Positions 26,477 to 35,753 of a stretch of DNA of 64,000 nucleotides are shown piece after piece (position 1 is the first letter of the stretch; every line of letters starts with the position of its first letter). A program made the translations under genes and the position numbers. The notes beneath the pieces are model-generated. The model searched no databases, was not told the origin of the DNA, and saw only the letters and a program-made list of their open reading frames with translations. The DNA lies in assembly GCF_030409235.1 (NCBI RefSeq), contig NZ_JAUFPO010000006.1, forward strand, positions 372,001 to 436,000. The letters run 5' to 3'. This stretch comes from Halomonas almeriensis (GTDB lineage Bacteria; Pseudomonadota; Gammaproteobacteria; Pseudomonadales; Halomonadaceae).

Positions 26477-29113
26477 ATGGGCAAGTCACTGGTCATCGTC
26501 GAGTCGCCCGCCAAGGCCAAGACGATTAACAAGTATCTCGGCAACGATTACATCGTTAAGTCGAGCGTGGGACACATCCGTGACCTGCCGACCAGCGGCA
26601 CGGGCAAGGCCGCGACCGATCCCAAGGAGCGTGCGCGGCAGGCTGCCGAGACGCGCAAGATGTCGGCGGAAGAGAAGGCCGAGCATCGCCGTCGCAAGGC
26701 ACACGATCAGCTGATTCGGCGCATGGGCATCGATCCGGATAATGGCTGGGACGCCGACTATGAGGTGTTGCCGGGCAAGGAAAAGGTCGTGTCCGAGTTG
26801 CAGAAATTGGCCGCCAATGCCGACAATGTCTACCTGGCCACCGATCTGGACCGCGAGGGGGAAGCCATTGCTTGGCACCTGCGCGAGACCATCGGGGGAG
26901 ACGAGTCTCGTTATCGGCGCGTGGTGTTCAACGAGATCACGCAGAATGCCATCAAGCAGGCCTTCGAGGATCCGGGCCATTTGAACATGCCGCGGGTCGA
27001 GGCACAGCAGGCACGACGCTTCCTCGACCGGGTGGTCGGCTTCATGCTTTCGCCGCTGCTCTGGGCCAAGGTGGCCCGTGGCCTCTCGGCCGGCCGCGTC
27101 CAGTCGGTGGCGATGCGCCTGATCGTCGAGCGCGAGCGCGAGATCCGCGCCTTCGTGCCCGAGGAGTTCTGGGATGTGCATGCCGACCTGGCAGCCGCCG
27201 AAGCCAGTGGCGAAGTGGTGCGCTTCGAGCTAGTCAAGTACCAGGGCGAAACTTTCCGGCCGACCAGCGAGAGCGAGACGCTGGAAAAGATCGCCGCCCT
27301 GCGCGAGGCCCGGCTGGCGGTTACCGGGCGGGAGGACAAGCCGACGCGCTCGCGGCCCAATGCGCCCTTCATCACCTCGACCCTCCAGCAGGCCGCCAGC
27401 GGCCGGCTCGGCTTCTCGGTGAAGAAGACCATGACCCTGGCCCAGCGACTTTACGAGGCCGGCTACATCACCTACATGCGTACCGACTCCACTAACCTTT
27501 CCCAGGAAGCGGTGAACGGCGCCCGGGAATACATTCTCGACGCCTATGGTACGTCATACCTGCCCGAATCGCCGAACCGTTTTACTAGCAAGGAAGGTGC
27601 CCAGGAGGCCCACGAGGCCATCCGACCCTCCGAGGTCACCCGCCAGGCCAGTGACCTGGCCGGCATGGAGCGCGACGCCGAACGCCTCTACGAGCTGATC
27701 TGGCGTCAGTTCGTCGCCTGCCAGATGACACCGGCCAAATACCTGTCGACCACCCTGACGGTCGAGGCTGAGGGCTACGAGCTGCGTGCCAAGGGTCGTG
27801 TCCTCAAGTTCGATGGTTATACCCGGGTTATGAAACCCATGGGGCGCAAGGACGAGGATCAGTCGCTGCCCGACCTCGGCGAAGGGGCCGAACTGAGTCT
27901 GGTGACGCTGGACCCCCAGCAGCATTTCACCAAGCCACCGGCCCGCTATACCGAGGCCAGCCTGGTCAAGGAGCTCGAGAAGAAGGGCATTGGCCGCCCC
28001 TCAACCTATGCGGCGATCATCTCGACCATCCAGGACCGCGGTTATGTGCGTCTGGAAAACCGACGCTTCTACGCCGAGAAACTCGGGGATATCGTCACCG
28101 AGCGGCTCAAGGAGTCCTTCCCAGACCTGATGGACTACTCCTTCACGGCGCGCATGGAAGACAGCCTGGATGAGGTCGCCGAGGGCGAGCGTCGCTGGCG
28201 GGAACTGCTCGATGCCTTCTATGCCGAGTTCCGAGACGAGCTTAGAAAGGCCGAGAGCGATGAGGGTATGCGGCCCAACCAGCCGGTTCCCACTGATATC
28301 GACTGCCCGAGCTGTGGGCGCCAGATGCAGATCCGCACGGCTTCCACCGGCGTCTTCCTGGGCTGCAGCGGCTACAACCTGCCCCCTAAGGAACGCTGCA
28401 AGACCACCATGGATCTGCTGCCGGGTGATGAGGCCGTGGCCGCCGATGCCGGAGAAGAGGCCGAAACGGATGCGCTGCGTGCCAAGCACCGCTGCCCCAA
28501 GTGCGGCACGGCAATGGACAGCTATCTCATCGATGAAAGCCGCAAGCTGCATGTCTGTGGCGACAGCCCCGACTGTGACGGCTATGAGGTCGAGGAAGGG
28601 CGTTTTCGCATCAAGGGCTATGAAGGGCCGACCCTGGAGTGCGACAAGTGCGGCAGTGAGATGCAGCTCAAGTCCGGCCGTTTCGGCAAGTACTTCGGCT
28701 GTACCAGCGAGTCTTGCAAGAACACGCGCAAGCTGTTGCGCAACGGCGAGGTGGCGCCGCCCAAGATGGATCCGATCGGCATGCCGGAACTGGCCTGCCA
28801 GAAGGTCGAGGACCACTATGTACTGCGGGACGGTGCCAGCGGCCTTTTCCTGGCGGCCAGCAAGTTCCCCAAGAACCGCGAAACGCGTCCGCCGCTGGTG
28901 GCCGAGCTGAAAGCGCACGCCGACGAACTACCGGAAAAGTACCATTATCTGCTCGAGGCCCCCGAGGCGGACCCTGATGGCCGTCCGTCGCAGATCCGTT
29001 TCTCGCGCAAGACCAAGGAACAGTTCGTGATGACCGATGACAACGGCAAGGCCACCGGCTGGAAGGCCAGCTATGTGGACGGCCGCTGGCAGGTGGAGGA
29101 CAAGCGCAAGTGA
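26477..29113 (+). CDS. topA: DNA topoisomerase I
   Basis: Type IA enzyme that relaxes negative supercoils. TOPRIM domain from the start ([17 protein letters not shown], then [16 protein letters not shown]), catalytic Tyr in [13 protein letters not shown], and three C-terminal four-Cys zinc ribbons (CPSC..., CPKC..., CDKC...) followed by a DNA-binding tail. 878 aa, close to the 865 of E. coli. The stop overlaps the next gene's GTG. Confidence 0.97.
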   Translation: MGKSLVIVESPAKAKTINKYLGNDYIVKSSVGHIRDLPTSGTGKAATDPKERARQAAETRKMSAEEKAEHRRRKAHDQLIRRMGIDPDNGWDADYEVLPGKEKVVSELQKLAANADNVYLATDLDREGEAIAWHLRETIGGDESRYRRVVFNEITQNAIKQAFEDPGHLNMPRVEAQQARRFLDRVVGFMLSPLLWAKVARGLSAGRVQSVAMRLIVEREREIRAFVPEEFWDVHADLAAAEASGEVVRFELVKYQGETFRPTSESETLEKIAALREARLAVTGREDKPTRSRPNAPFITSTLQQAASGRLGFSVKKTMTLAQRLYEAGYITYMRTDSTNLSQEAVNGAREYILDAYGTSYLPESPNRFTSKEGAQEAHEAIRPSEVTRQASDLAGMERDAERLYELIWRQFVACQMTPAKYLSTTLTVEAEGYELRAKGRVLKFDGYTRVMKPMGRKDEDQSLPDLGEGAELSLVTLDPQQHFTKPPARYTEASLVKELEKKGIGRPSTYAAIISTIQDRGYVRLENRRFYAEKLGDIVTERLKESFPDLMDYSFTARMEDSLDEVAEGERRWRELLDAFYAEFRDELRKAESDEGMRPNQPVPTDIDCPSCGRQMQIRTASTGVFLGCSGYNLPPKERCKTTMDLLPGDEAVAADAGEEAETDALRAKHRCPKCGTAMDSYLIDESRKLHVCGDSPDCDGYEVEEGRFRIKGYEGPTLECDKCGSEMQLKSGRFGKYFGCTSESCKNTRKLLRNGEVAPPKMDPIGMPELACQKVEDHYVLRDGASGLFLAASKFPKNRETRPPLVAELKAHADELPEKYHYLLEAPEADPDGRPSQIRFSRKTKEQFVMTDDNGKATGWKASYVDGRWQVEDKRK

Positions 29114-29574
29114 CACCACGGGCGCGCACCAATCAACTGCTCTACCAGGCCGAACTGCTGCTGGCCATCGCACCGGGCGAGGATGAACATGCCGAGGCAC
29201 GTCGCATGGCGGCCGAGGAGGGTGCGTTGGCGCTGCTCGAGCTGGCGCTCGAGTCATTGGTCAGCGAGCTCACCGAGTTCACGACTCAAGGCGCGGCCCC
29301 GGACTGGCGAACGCTGTTGCGCTCGCCTGATCTCGACCTGGCCGAACTTGAACGCCTGCGCACTCTTATCGAGCGCCCCGATAGCTGGTTGCATCGCCTT
29401 GTCTCGCGCCTGGGCATGTTGCACTCCAGCGACGGCGCCGCCCGCCGTTCCAGCGGTGCCGCCCAGGGCATGATTGCCGTCGGCGGCCCGGAGCTTGCCA
29501 GCGAACTGCTGGAGTGTCTGGATGACGCCAAGCGGGAGATCAGCGCCCTGCGCCTGACCAACGAGGAATGGTGA
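29110..29574 (+). CDS. DUF6586 family protein
   Basis: 154-aa soluble, helical, acidic protein of unknown role. It starts with a GTG that overlaps the topA stop (GTGA), so it is translationally coupled to topA. The sequence ([14 protein letters not shown] start, LRLTNEEW end) matches the small protein that follows topA in Pseudomonas, which I know as DUF6586. No catalytic motif is visible. Confidence 0.7.
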   Translation: MTPRARTNQLLYQAELLLAIAPGEDEHAEARRMAAEEGALALLELALESLVSELTEFTTQGAAPDWRTLLRSPDLDLAELERLRTLIERPDSWLHRLVSRLGMLHSSDGAARRSSGAAQGMIAVGGPELASELLECLDDAKREISALRLTNEEW

Positions 29575-29611
29575 TGTGCCTGGCGTGCCACATCTGTCGA
29601 GGAATCCGATT

Positions 29612-30271
29612 GTGACGAGCTCCACTCTGCCCCGTTTTGTTCCGCTACGCTCTGGCATATGGCTGGCCAGTCTCTGTGTACTCCTGCTTGCCAGCGGTAT
29701 CGCTCGGGGCGAACTGATGAAGTCCGTGGCGGCCTACCAGGGCCCCATGGATGAGCTGCTGGCTCAAGCGGCGGCGCCGCGTTACGCCAATGAGGTCTGG
29801 GTGCTGGTCGATGATCAGGCGTCGACGTTAAGCCTTTACCGCGGTGAGCGCCTGCTGGAGCGCTTCTCGCCGGTGTCCCTGGGGCGCGGTGGGGCCGAGC
29901 CCCAGCGCCTGCGTGGCAGTCGCAAGACACCGCTGGGCGAGTTCCGGGTCAGCCGCTTCAATTTCGAGAGCAAGTTCCACACCTTTATCGGTCTGGATTA
30001 CCCGACGCCTCTGCACGCCCGCATGGCGCTGCAGTCCGGCGTGTTCAGCGAGCAGGACTACGATGATTACTTCGCCCATTACCGTCGCCATGGGCAGCCA
30101 CCCCAGTCGACCGTGCTGGGCGGCTACATCGGGATTCATGGGGTCGGGGTAGCCGACCCGGAGATCCATAGCCGCTTTCACTGGACAGAAGGCTGTGTGG
30201 CTGTCACCGATGCCCAGATCGACACACTGTCGTCGCTGGTCGACATTGGCACCAGAGTCGTCATCCGCTAG
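29612..30271 (+). CDS. L,D-transpeptidase (YkuD/YafK-like), periplasmic
   Basis: Signal peptide (SGIWLASLCVLLLASGIARG) then a YkuD domain with GYIGIHGVGV and the catalytic Cys in FHWTEGCVAV. The TEGC form instead of SHGC is seen in the YafK branch, some members of which cut or alter Lpp-murein links. Start is ambiguous: GTG at 29612 (GAGGAA 8 bp upstream, gives a compact signal peptide) or GTG at 29576. 219 aa with the first. It lies 210 bp upstream of an Lpp-like lipoprotein. Confidence 0.82.
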   Translation: MTSSTLPRFVPLRSGIWLASLCVLLLASGIARGELMKSVAAYQGPMDELLAQAAAPRYANEVWVLVDDQASTLSLYRGERLLERFSPVSLGRGGAEPQRLRGSRKTPLGEFRVSRFNFESKFHTFIGLDYPTPLHARMALQSGVFSEQDYDDYFAHYRRHGQPPQSTVLGGYIGIHGVGVADPEIHSRFHWTEGCVAVTDAQIDTLSSLVDIGTRVVIR

Positions 30272-30330
30272 GCTTTGCCCTGCATCTGGAGCGGTCCGCC
30301 GGTTCCGAGACCCTGTTGTGAAAACAGTGT

Positions 30331-30358
30331 TTGACTTCTTCGGCGTCAGGCGTAATGT
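30331..30358 (+). promoter_or_regulatory. Sigma-70-type promoter for the Lpp-like lipoprotein
   Basis: TTGACT (30331-30336), 16 bp spacer, TAATGT (30353-30358). It predicts a leader of about 115 nt before the lipoprotein start, as expected for a very abundant outer-membrane lipoprotein with its own transcript. Confidence 0.6.
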
Positions 30359-30422
30359 TGCGCTGAAGAGGTCGCTGCGTTGCAAGGCGTAGTCGTACTT
30401 CCCGTTGCCCCGCATGGCGGGC

Positions 30423-30440
30423 TGCCTGCTTCGGCAGGCA
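30423..30440 (+). other. UUCG hairpin in the lipoprotein leader
   Basis: TGCCTGC-TTCG-GCAGGCA, a 7-bp stem with UUCG loop, 40 bp before the start codon. It may stabilise the leader or end the upstream transpeptidase transcript. Confidence 0.5.
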
Positions 30441-30480
30441 CACTTAAAAGTCGTTCAAGGCAAGTTCCAAGGAGAACCCC

Positions 30481-30744
30481 ATGACTCTCAAGACAACTCT
30501 GAAGCTGTCTGCCGCCGCCGCCTCTCTGGCCATCCTGGCCGGTTGTGCCTCTTCCGGCGCCCTGGAAGAAGTCCGCAGCACCGCCGAATCCGCCAAGGCT
30601 GATGCCGCGGAAGCGCGCAGCATCGCCAGCGAGGCGCAGAACACTGCCAACCAGGCCCAGCGCCAGGCTGAGCAGGCTCTGCAGATGTCTCAGAAGAACC
30701 GCGAAGAGATGAACCGCATGTTCGAGCGTTCCATGCGCAAGTAA
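30481..30744 (+). CDS. lpp: Lpp/OprI-type major outer-membrane lipoprotein
   Basis: 87 aa: signal with lipobox LAGC (mature Cys near residue 22), then an all-helical coiled-coil body with Ala-rich heptads (STAESAKADAAEARSIASEA) and a C-terminal MFERSMRK ending in Lys, the residue joined to diaminopimelate in Braun-type lipoproteins. Strong AAGGAGA ribosome site. It resembles Pseudomonas OprI. Two L,D-transpeptidase genes flank it, which suggests they attach or detach it (inference). Confidence 0.9.
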   Translation: MTLKTTLKLSAAAASLAILAGCASSGALEEVRSTAESAKADAAEARSIASEAQNTANQAQRQAEQALQMSQKNREEMNRMFERSMRK

Positions 30745-30781
30745 TCGTGTGCGATGCCGCCTTGTGCGGCGCGTCATGATG

Positions 30782-30816
30782 ACAGAAACCCCGCCATTCG
30801 GCGGGGTTTCTGTTTT
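30782..30816 (+). terminator. Rho-independent terminator after lpp
   Basis: ACAGAAACCCCGCC-ATTC-GGCGGGGTTTCTGT, a perfect 14-bp stem with a 4-nt loop, followed by TTTT. It can also serve the converging transpeptidase gene. Confidence 0.92.
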
Positions 30817-30860
30817 CGTGCGGGGTCGCCGGCATGCGCTTGGTGCATGCCGGCGGATGG

Positions 30861-32006
30861 TCAGGCCTCATCCGTGTTGCCGCTGGCCGGTTCGCTGTCG
30901 TCCGGGTTGTCCTCGCCCGAGGGGGCAGGTTGGCCGGCGAATTCCAGATGGTTATGAAATCCCGGTATCGCATACTCCAGTTGCAGCTCATCCAGGAAGG
31001 GGCCGGGCTGCGGGACAGGCTCAGGCGGCTCGGGCGGCTTCGGAGCCTCCAGCACCACCGGCATGCCACTGGGTACCTCGACCACCTCGCGGAGACGTCC
31101 GTAATCGACGTCGTAGTCCCTGTCCGCCAGGGCGGCCTGCACTTCCGAGAGTGCCTCGGTGACCCGCTGGATGGTCGTGCCCTGCTTGTCATCCAGATAG
31201 GGATAGGCCTGGACATGGAGCTTGTCGTCGGCCCAGCCGATCTTGAAGTTGTCGTTGATGATGCGCACCCGGGTGCCCACTCCGACCTGACCAAAGAGGT
31301 GTTCGACATCCCCGGGCAACATGCGCACGCAGCCATGCGATACACGCATGCCCACGCCTTCCGGTCGATTGGTGCCGTGAATCAGGTAGCCGGGAATGCC
31401 CAAGCGCATCTTGCGCGTGCCCAGCGGGTTTTCCGGACCGGCCGGTACCACATCGGGCAGCGGGTCGCCGGCTTCGGCGTGCTCCTGGCGAATCGACTCG
31501 GGCGGATACCAGGCGGGGTTCTTGACCATCTGGGTGATGGTGGTATCGCCCAGCGGGGTTTCCCAGTCCTGGCGACCGACGCCCAGCGGGTAGGACTGGA
31601 CGGTGCGCGGTTCACCGTCCTCGACCGGCGGATAGTAGTAGAGGCGCATCTCGGCGACATTGATGACAATGTCCTCGCGCGGGGCATCCGGCAGGATGAA
31701 GGCCCCCGGGATCCTGACCTCGGTGCCTTCGCCGGGGTACCAGACACTCACCTCCGGGTTGGCGCGCACCATGGCGCGATAGCCGATGCCGTGCTCATGG
31801 CCGATATCGATCAGGGTGTCTTCCTCTTCGGCCTCAATAGTGGTGACTTCACCGATCAGGTCGCCCGTCTTGGGAAGCCGGTAATGCCCGGTGGGCAGGC
31901 TGTCCTCGGCGGCCAGGGAGGGCGCCGCCAGGCTGCCCAGGGCAATGGCCAGCGCCAGGCGGGTTCCTGGGCCGCGCCGCGTCACGGGTCGAATTGCTGT
32001 CATCAT
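30861..32006 (-). CDS. L,D-transpeptidase (ErfK/YbiS/YcfS-like) with LysM-like domain
   Basis: 381-aa periplasmic enzyme: signal peptide ending LAAPSLAAE, a LysM-like segment (about 55-105, TLIDIGHEHGIGYRAMVRANP), YkuD catalytic domain with IHGTNRPEGVGMRVSHGCVRM (catalytic Cys in SHGC), and a Pro/Glu-rich tail. This layout matches the E. coli enzymes that link Lpp to murein, and the gene converges on an lpp homologue 116 bp away. Start may be either of two adjacent ATGs. Confidence 0.9.
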   Translation of the reverse strand: MMTAIRPVTRRGPGTRLALAIALGSLAAPSLAAEDSLPTGHYRLPKTGDLIGEVTTIEAEEEDTLIDIGHEHGIGYRAMVRANPEVSVWYPGEGTEVRIPGAFILPDAPREDIVINVAEMRLYYYPPVEDGEPRTVQSYPLGVGRQDWETPLGDTTITQMVKNPAWYPPESIRQEHAEAGDPLPDVVPAGPENPLGTRKMRLGIPGYLIHGTNRPEGVGMRVSHGCVRMLPGDVEHLFGQVGVGTRVRIINDNFKIGWADDKLHVQAYPYLDDKQGTTIQRVTEALSEVQAALADRDYDVDYGRLREVVEVPSGMPVVLEAPKPPEPPEPVPQPGPFLDELQLEYAIPGFHNHLEFAGQPAPSGEDNPDDSEPASGNTDEA

Positions 32007-32125
32007 GGTTGCTCGCCGTTATTCGAAGCCAGAGGCTGTCGCGGCCCGTGAGCGTGTGCCACGGACCTGTTTTGGAGTGACCGGCCGGCGAAAAAGTTCG
32101 GGGCCGTAGTTAAAGCCAGCAGCGG

Positions 32126-35100
32126 TCATGCCGCCTTTGCCTTGCCGTTGAGCAAGCTTAACAGGCTCTCGACGAAGGCAAAGCGTTGCGTCTCGTCCGC
32201 CATCTCGGCCGAGAAGCGCAACGTATCGGCGCCTTCCAGCCGATAGGTCGCGGGGTCCTGCTGAATCAGCTCCACCAGTGCCAGGGGGTCCACCGGGGTC
32301 TGGCTGGAGAAGGTGACGCGGCCCCGCTCGGCCCCGGCTTCGAGCCGGATGATCCCCAGGCTCTCGGCGCGTTGTCGCAGTTGGGTTTGACGCAGCAGCG
32401 TCTTGACCGAGTCCGGCAGCAGACCAAAGCGGTCGATCATCTCGACCTGCAGCTCCTTCAATTCGGCCTCGTTCTCGGCATGACTGATGCGCTTGTACAT
32501 GACCAGACGCTGCTGCACGTCATGCAGATAGTCGGCCGGAATCAACGCCGGCAGGTTAAGGCTGATCTCGACGCCTTCGTTCAGCGGAGCTTCGATATTG
32601 GCCGTTCTGCCTTCGCGGATCGCCTTCACGGCGCGGTCCAGCATCTGCATGTAGAGGCTGTAGCCCAGCGCCTCCATCTGGCCGCTCTGCTCATCGCCGA
32701 GCAGCTCACCGGCGCCGCGAATCTCCATGTCGTGGCTGGCCAGGGTAAAACCGGCCCCCAGATCCTCGGCCTGGGCGATGGCTTCCAGTCGCTTGGTGGC
32801 ATCGCGGGTCATGGCACGGGGCGGCGGGGTGAGCAGATAGGCATAGGCCTGGTGGTGGCTGCGCCCGACTCGCCCCCGCAACTGGTGGAGCTGGGCCAGG
32901 CCAAACTTGTCGGCCCGCTGGATGACGATGGTGTTGGCACTGGGCACATCGATGCCGGTCTCGATGATGGTCGAGCACACCAGTACATTGAAGCGCTTGT
33001 GATAGAAGTCAGACATCACACGTTCCAGGGAACGCTCCGGCAACTGCCCGTGGGCCACCCCGACCCGGGCGTCGGGCACCAGTTCGCGGACGGTCTGGGC
33101 CGCGGTCTCGATGGTCTTGACCTCGTTGTGCAGGAAGTAGACCTGGCCGCCACGCAGGATCTCGCGCAGGATGGCTTCCTTGATCACGGCCTCGTCGCGC
33201 TGCTGGACGAAGGTCTTGACCGAGAGGCGGCGGGCCGGCGGGGTGGCGATGATCGACAGGTCGCGGATGCCGCTCATGGCCATGTTCAGAGTACGCGGAA
33301 TGGGCGTGGCGGTCAGCGTCAGAATATCGACCTCGGCCCGCAACTGCTTGAGACGCTCCTTCTGGGCTACGCCGAAACGGTGCTCCTCATCAATGATCAA
33401 CAGGCCCATGTTGGCGAATTTCATCGATTTGGAGAGCAGCTTGTGAGTGCCGATGACAATGTCGGCGCGGCCATCCTCGATGCGCTGCATGGCGGCGCTC
33501 TGGCCCTGGCCGCCGGTGAAGCGCGAGACCAGTTCGATATGGATGGCGGTGTCCGCGAAGCGATCGCGGAAGTTCTCGTAGTGCTGGCGGGCCAGCAGGG
33601 TGGTGGGCACCAGAACCACCACCTGACGCTCGGAGTGCACAGCGAGAAAGGCCGCCCGCATGGCCACTTCGGTCTTGCCGAAGCCGACATCGCCGCAGAC
33701 CACGCGATCCATGGGGCGTGGCGCCGTCATGTCGCCGACCACCGCCTCGATGGCGGCACGCTGATCCGGGGTTTCCTCGAACGGAAAACTCCCGGCGAAG
33801 CGCGCGTACTCGCTGTCCGGCATGGCACAGGCGAAGCCTTCACGGGCTTCCCGGCGGGCGTAGACGTCCAGCAGCTCGGCGGCGGTATCGCGAATCTTCT
33901 CGGCGGCCTTTTTCTTGGCCTTGTCCCATTGCTCCGAGCCGAGGCGGTGCAGCGGGGCCAGCTCGTCGTCCACGCCGGCATAGCGGGAGATCATGTGCAG
34001 GCTGTCGACCGGCACATACAGTTTCGCGCCATCGGCGTATTCCAGGCTGACGAATTCGGCTGCCTGACCGCTGGCCTCGATGGTTTCCAGGCCCTGGTAG
34101 CGCCCCACACCATGCGCCTGGTGAACGACGGGCGCGCCGGGGCGAAGCTCCGAGAGATGTCGAATGGCCAGCTCGTCGTTGTCGGTGGCCTTTTCGCGTC
34201 GCCGGCTCTGGCGGACCACCTCGCCGAACAGCTCGCTCTCGCTGATCACCGCCAGGTCCGGCTCCTCGAGCCACAGCCCGGCGTCGATGGCGCCTTCGGT
34301 GATCGCCAGGCGTCCGCCGCCCCTAAGGAAGGCGGGGAAGTCCTCGACATGCGGCAGGTCCAGGCGCAGGGGCGCCAGGGTTTCCTCAAGGGCCTCGCGC
34401 CGGCCACGGGATTCGGCCACGAACAGCACCCGGGTCGGGTGCTCGTCGAGGAAGCGCGACAGCGAGGCCAGCGGCTCCCGGGCCCGGGCATTGATGGTGA
34501 CCTCGGGAACCGGCCGTGCCGCCGCGGCGATGGCGTGGGCGTGCTGGGGGTCGTCGGTCAGCTCTACGCGCGGGTATTGCTTGATGGCCGCGAAGATCTC
34601 GGCCACCGGCACGAAGGCGCGGTGTGGGGGAAGCAGCGGTCGGGTCGGGTCGACACCGAGGTTCTCGTAGCGACTCTCGATGGCCGCCCAATGATGTTCG
34701 GCGGCATTAAAGACGCCGGGCGTCAGGGCAACCCGGGATTGATCGGCCAGGTGGTCGAAGAGGGTGGCGGTCTCTTCGAAGAACAAGGGCAGGTACTGCT
34801 CCAGGCCCGGGGAGGGGATGCCCTTGAGGGCGTCCACATAAAGCGGGCACTGACGCGGATCGACATCGAAGAGTGTTTCAAAGCCCTCCCGGAAGCAGGC
34901 GATGGCATTGCGCGACAGCGAATACTCATGGGCCGGCAGCAGATCGAGACGTTCGATCCTGTCCTGGCTGCGCTGGGTGTCGGGATCGAAGTGGCGCAGG
35001 GTGTCGATCTCGTCGTCGAACAGATCGATACGTAGCGGCGCTTCATGGCCCATCGGGTAGAGGTCAATGAGAGCGCCGCGCAGGGCGAATTCCCCGGGCT

Positions 35101-35572
35101 CGAAGACCGTCTCCACGGCCCGGTAGCCGGCACGCGACAACCGCACGCGAAATTCTTCACGGTCCAAGTTCATGCCGACCTCGAGGGTCATGACGCGCCC
35201 GGCAATATAGTCGACCGGCGGCAGTCGTTGCATCAGGGTGTTGATGGGCACCAGCACGATGCCGTGCTCACCTTCCTGTAGGCGCCGCAGGGTATGGAGA
35301 CGCGCCGAGACGATATCCTGGTGGGGGGAAAAGCTGTCGTAGGGCAGGGTTTCCCAGTCCGGAAAGGGCAGAACCGGCAGATGTGAGTAGAAGGCCAGGT
35401 CGCCTTCCAGGCGCTGGGCGGCGGCCGTGTCGGCGGTGATGACCAGCAAGGGGGCATCCTGGGCCAGGTTGGCGAGCGCCAGGGCTGTGGCGCTGCCCGG
35501 GGGTGTCTGCCAGTAGAGTGTGTCACGCAGCCCTTGGGGACGACGAGGGTTGAGTGGCGAAAAGGTCGTCAT
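32126..35572 (-). CDS. mfd: Transcription-repair coupling factor Mfd
   Basis: ATP-driven translocase that removes RNA polymerase stalled at lesions and recruits UvrA. 1148 aa equals E. coli Mfd. UvrB-like N-terminal part, polymerase-interaction domain (around 480-550), helicase Walker A GDVGFGKTEVAMRAAF, Walker B IIDEEHRFGV, motif III TATPIPRT, the GRVGRSHHQAYAY block and the C-terminal domain. Divergent from the GAPDH gene, the same pairing as in Pseudomonas. Confidence 0.98.
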   Translation of the reverse strand: MTTFSPLNPRRPQGLRDTLYWQTPPGSATALALANLAQDAPLLVITADTAAAQRLEGDLAFYSHLPVLPFPDWETLPYDSFSPHQDIVSARLHTLRRLQEGEHGIVLVPINTLMQRLPPVDYIAGRVMTLEVGMNLDREEFRVRLSRAGYRAVETVFEPGEFALRGALIDLYPMGHEAPLRIDLFDDEIDTLRHFDPDTQRSQDRIERLDLLPAHEYSLSRNAIACFREGFETLFDVDPRQCPLYVDALKGIPSPGLEQYLPLFFEETATLFDHLADQSRVALTPGVFNAAEHHWAAIESRYENLGVDPTRPLLPPHRAFVPVAEIFAAIKQYPRVELTDDPQHAHAIAAAARPVPEVTINARAREPLASLSRFLDEHPTRVLFVAESRGRREALEETLAPLRLDLPHVEDFPAFLRGGGRLAITEGAIDAGLWLEEPDLAVISESELFGEVVRQSRRREKATDNDELAIRHLSELRPGAPVVHQAHGVGRYQGLETIEASGQAAEFVSLEYADGAKLYVPVDSLHMISRYAGVDDELAPLHRLGSEQWDKAKKKAAEKIRDTAAELLDVYARREAREGFACAMPDSEYARFAGSFPFEETPDQRAAIEAVVGDMTAPRPMDRVVCGDVGFGKTEVAMRAAFLAVHSERQVVVLVPTTLLARQHYENFRDRFADTAIHIELVSRFTGGQGQSAAMQRIEDGRADIVIGTHKLLSKSMKFANMGLLIIDEEHRFGVAQKERLKQLRAEVDILTLTATPIPRTLNMAMSGIRDLSIIATPPARRLSVKTFVQQRDEAVIKEAILREILRGGQVYFLHNEVKTIETAAQTVRELVPDARVGVAHGQLPERSLERVMSDFYHKRFNVLVCSTIIETGIDVPSANTIVIQRADKFGLAQLHQLRGRVGRSHHQAYAYLLTPPPRAMTRDATKRLEAIAQAEDLGAGFTLASHDMEIRGAGELLGDEQSGQMEALGYSLYMQMLDRAVKAIREGRTANIEAPLNEGVEISLNLPALIPADYLHDVQQRLVMYKRISHAENEAELKELQVEMIDRFGLLPDSVKTLLRQTQLRQRAESLGIIRLEAGAERGRVTFSSQTPVDPLALVELIQQDPATYRLEGADTLRFSAEMADETQRFAFVESLLSLLNGKAKAA

Positions 35573-35688
35573 GGTGTCTGTCGCGTCATTTCGAATGGAT
35601 CGGTGTCGGCATCATACCAGCCCGGCCGCTGATGTAGTGAAACGCTCAGTGTTGTAATCCGTCTACATCGCCTGCGACCATCCCGCAA

Positions 35689-35717
35689 TTGCTCTTGATG
35701 CGCCAGCCTCGGATAAT
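35689..35717 (+). promoter_or_regulatory. Candidate promoter for the GAPDH gene
   Basis: TTGCTC (35689-35694), 17 bp spacer, GATAAT (35712-35717), giving a leader of about 30 nt. The -10 is good; the -35 matches only in TTG. Confidence 0.4.
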
Positions 35718-35753
35718 GCCTTTGATTTTCCATCCCCGACCAAGAGGCCTCAC

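Noticed and set aside
29576..29611. Earlier GTG start for the L,D-transpeptidase
   Set aside because: It has a possible ribosome site but adds 12 residues before an already complete signal peptide; kept only as an alternative.
30359..30480. tRNA or small RNA gene before lpp
   Set aside because: No cloverleaf or conserved tRNA boxes; the stretch is better explained as the lpp leader with a UUCG hairpin.
32186..35035. 949-codon open frame on the plus strand
   Set aside because: It is antisense to mfd, whose full-length motifs are clear; long antisense frames are common in high-GC DNA with strong codon bias.
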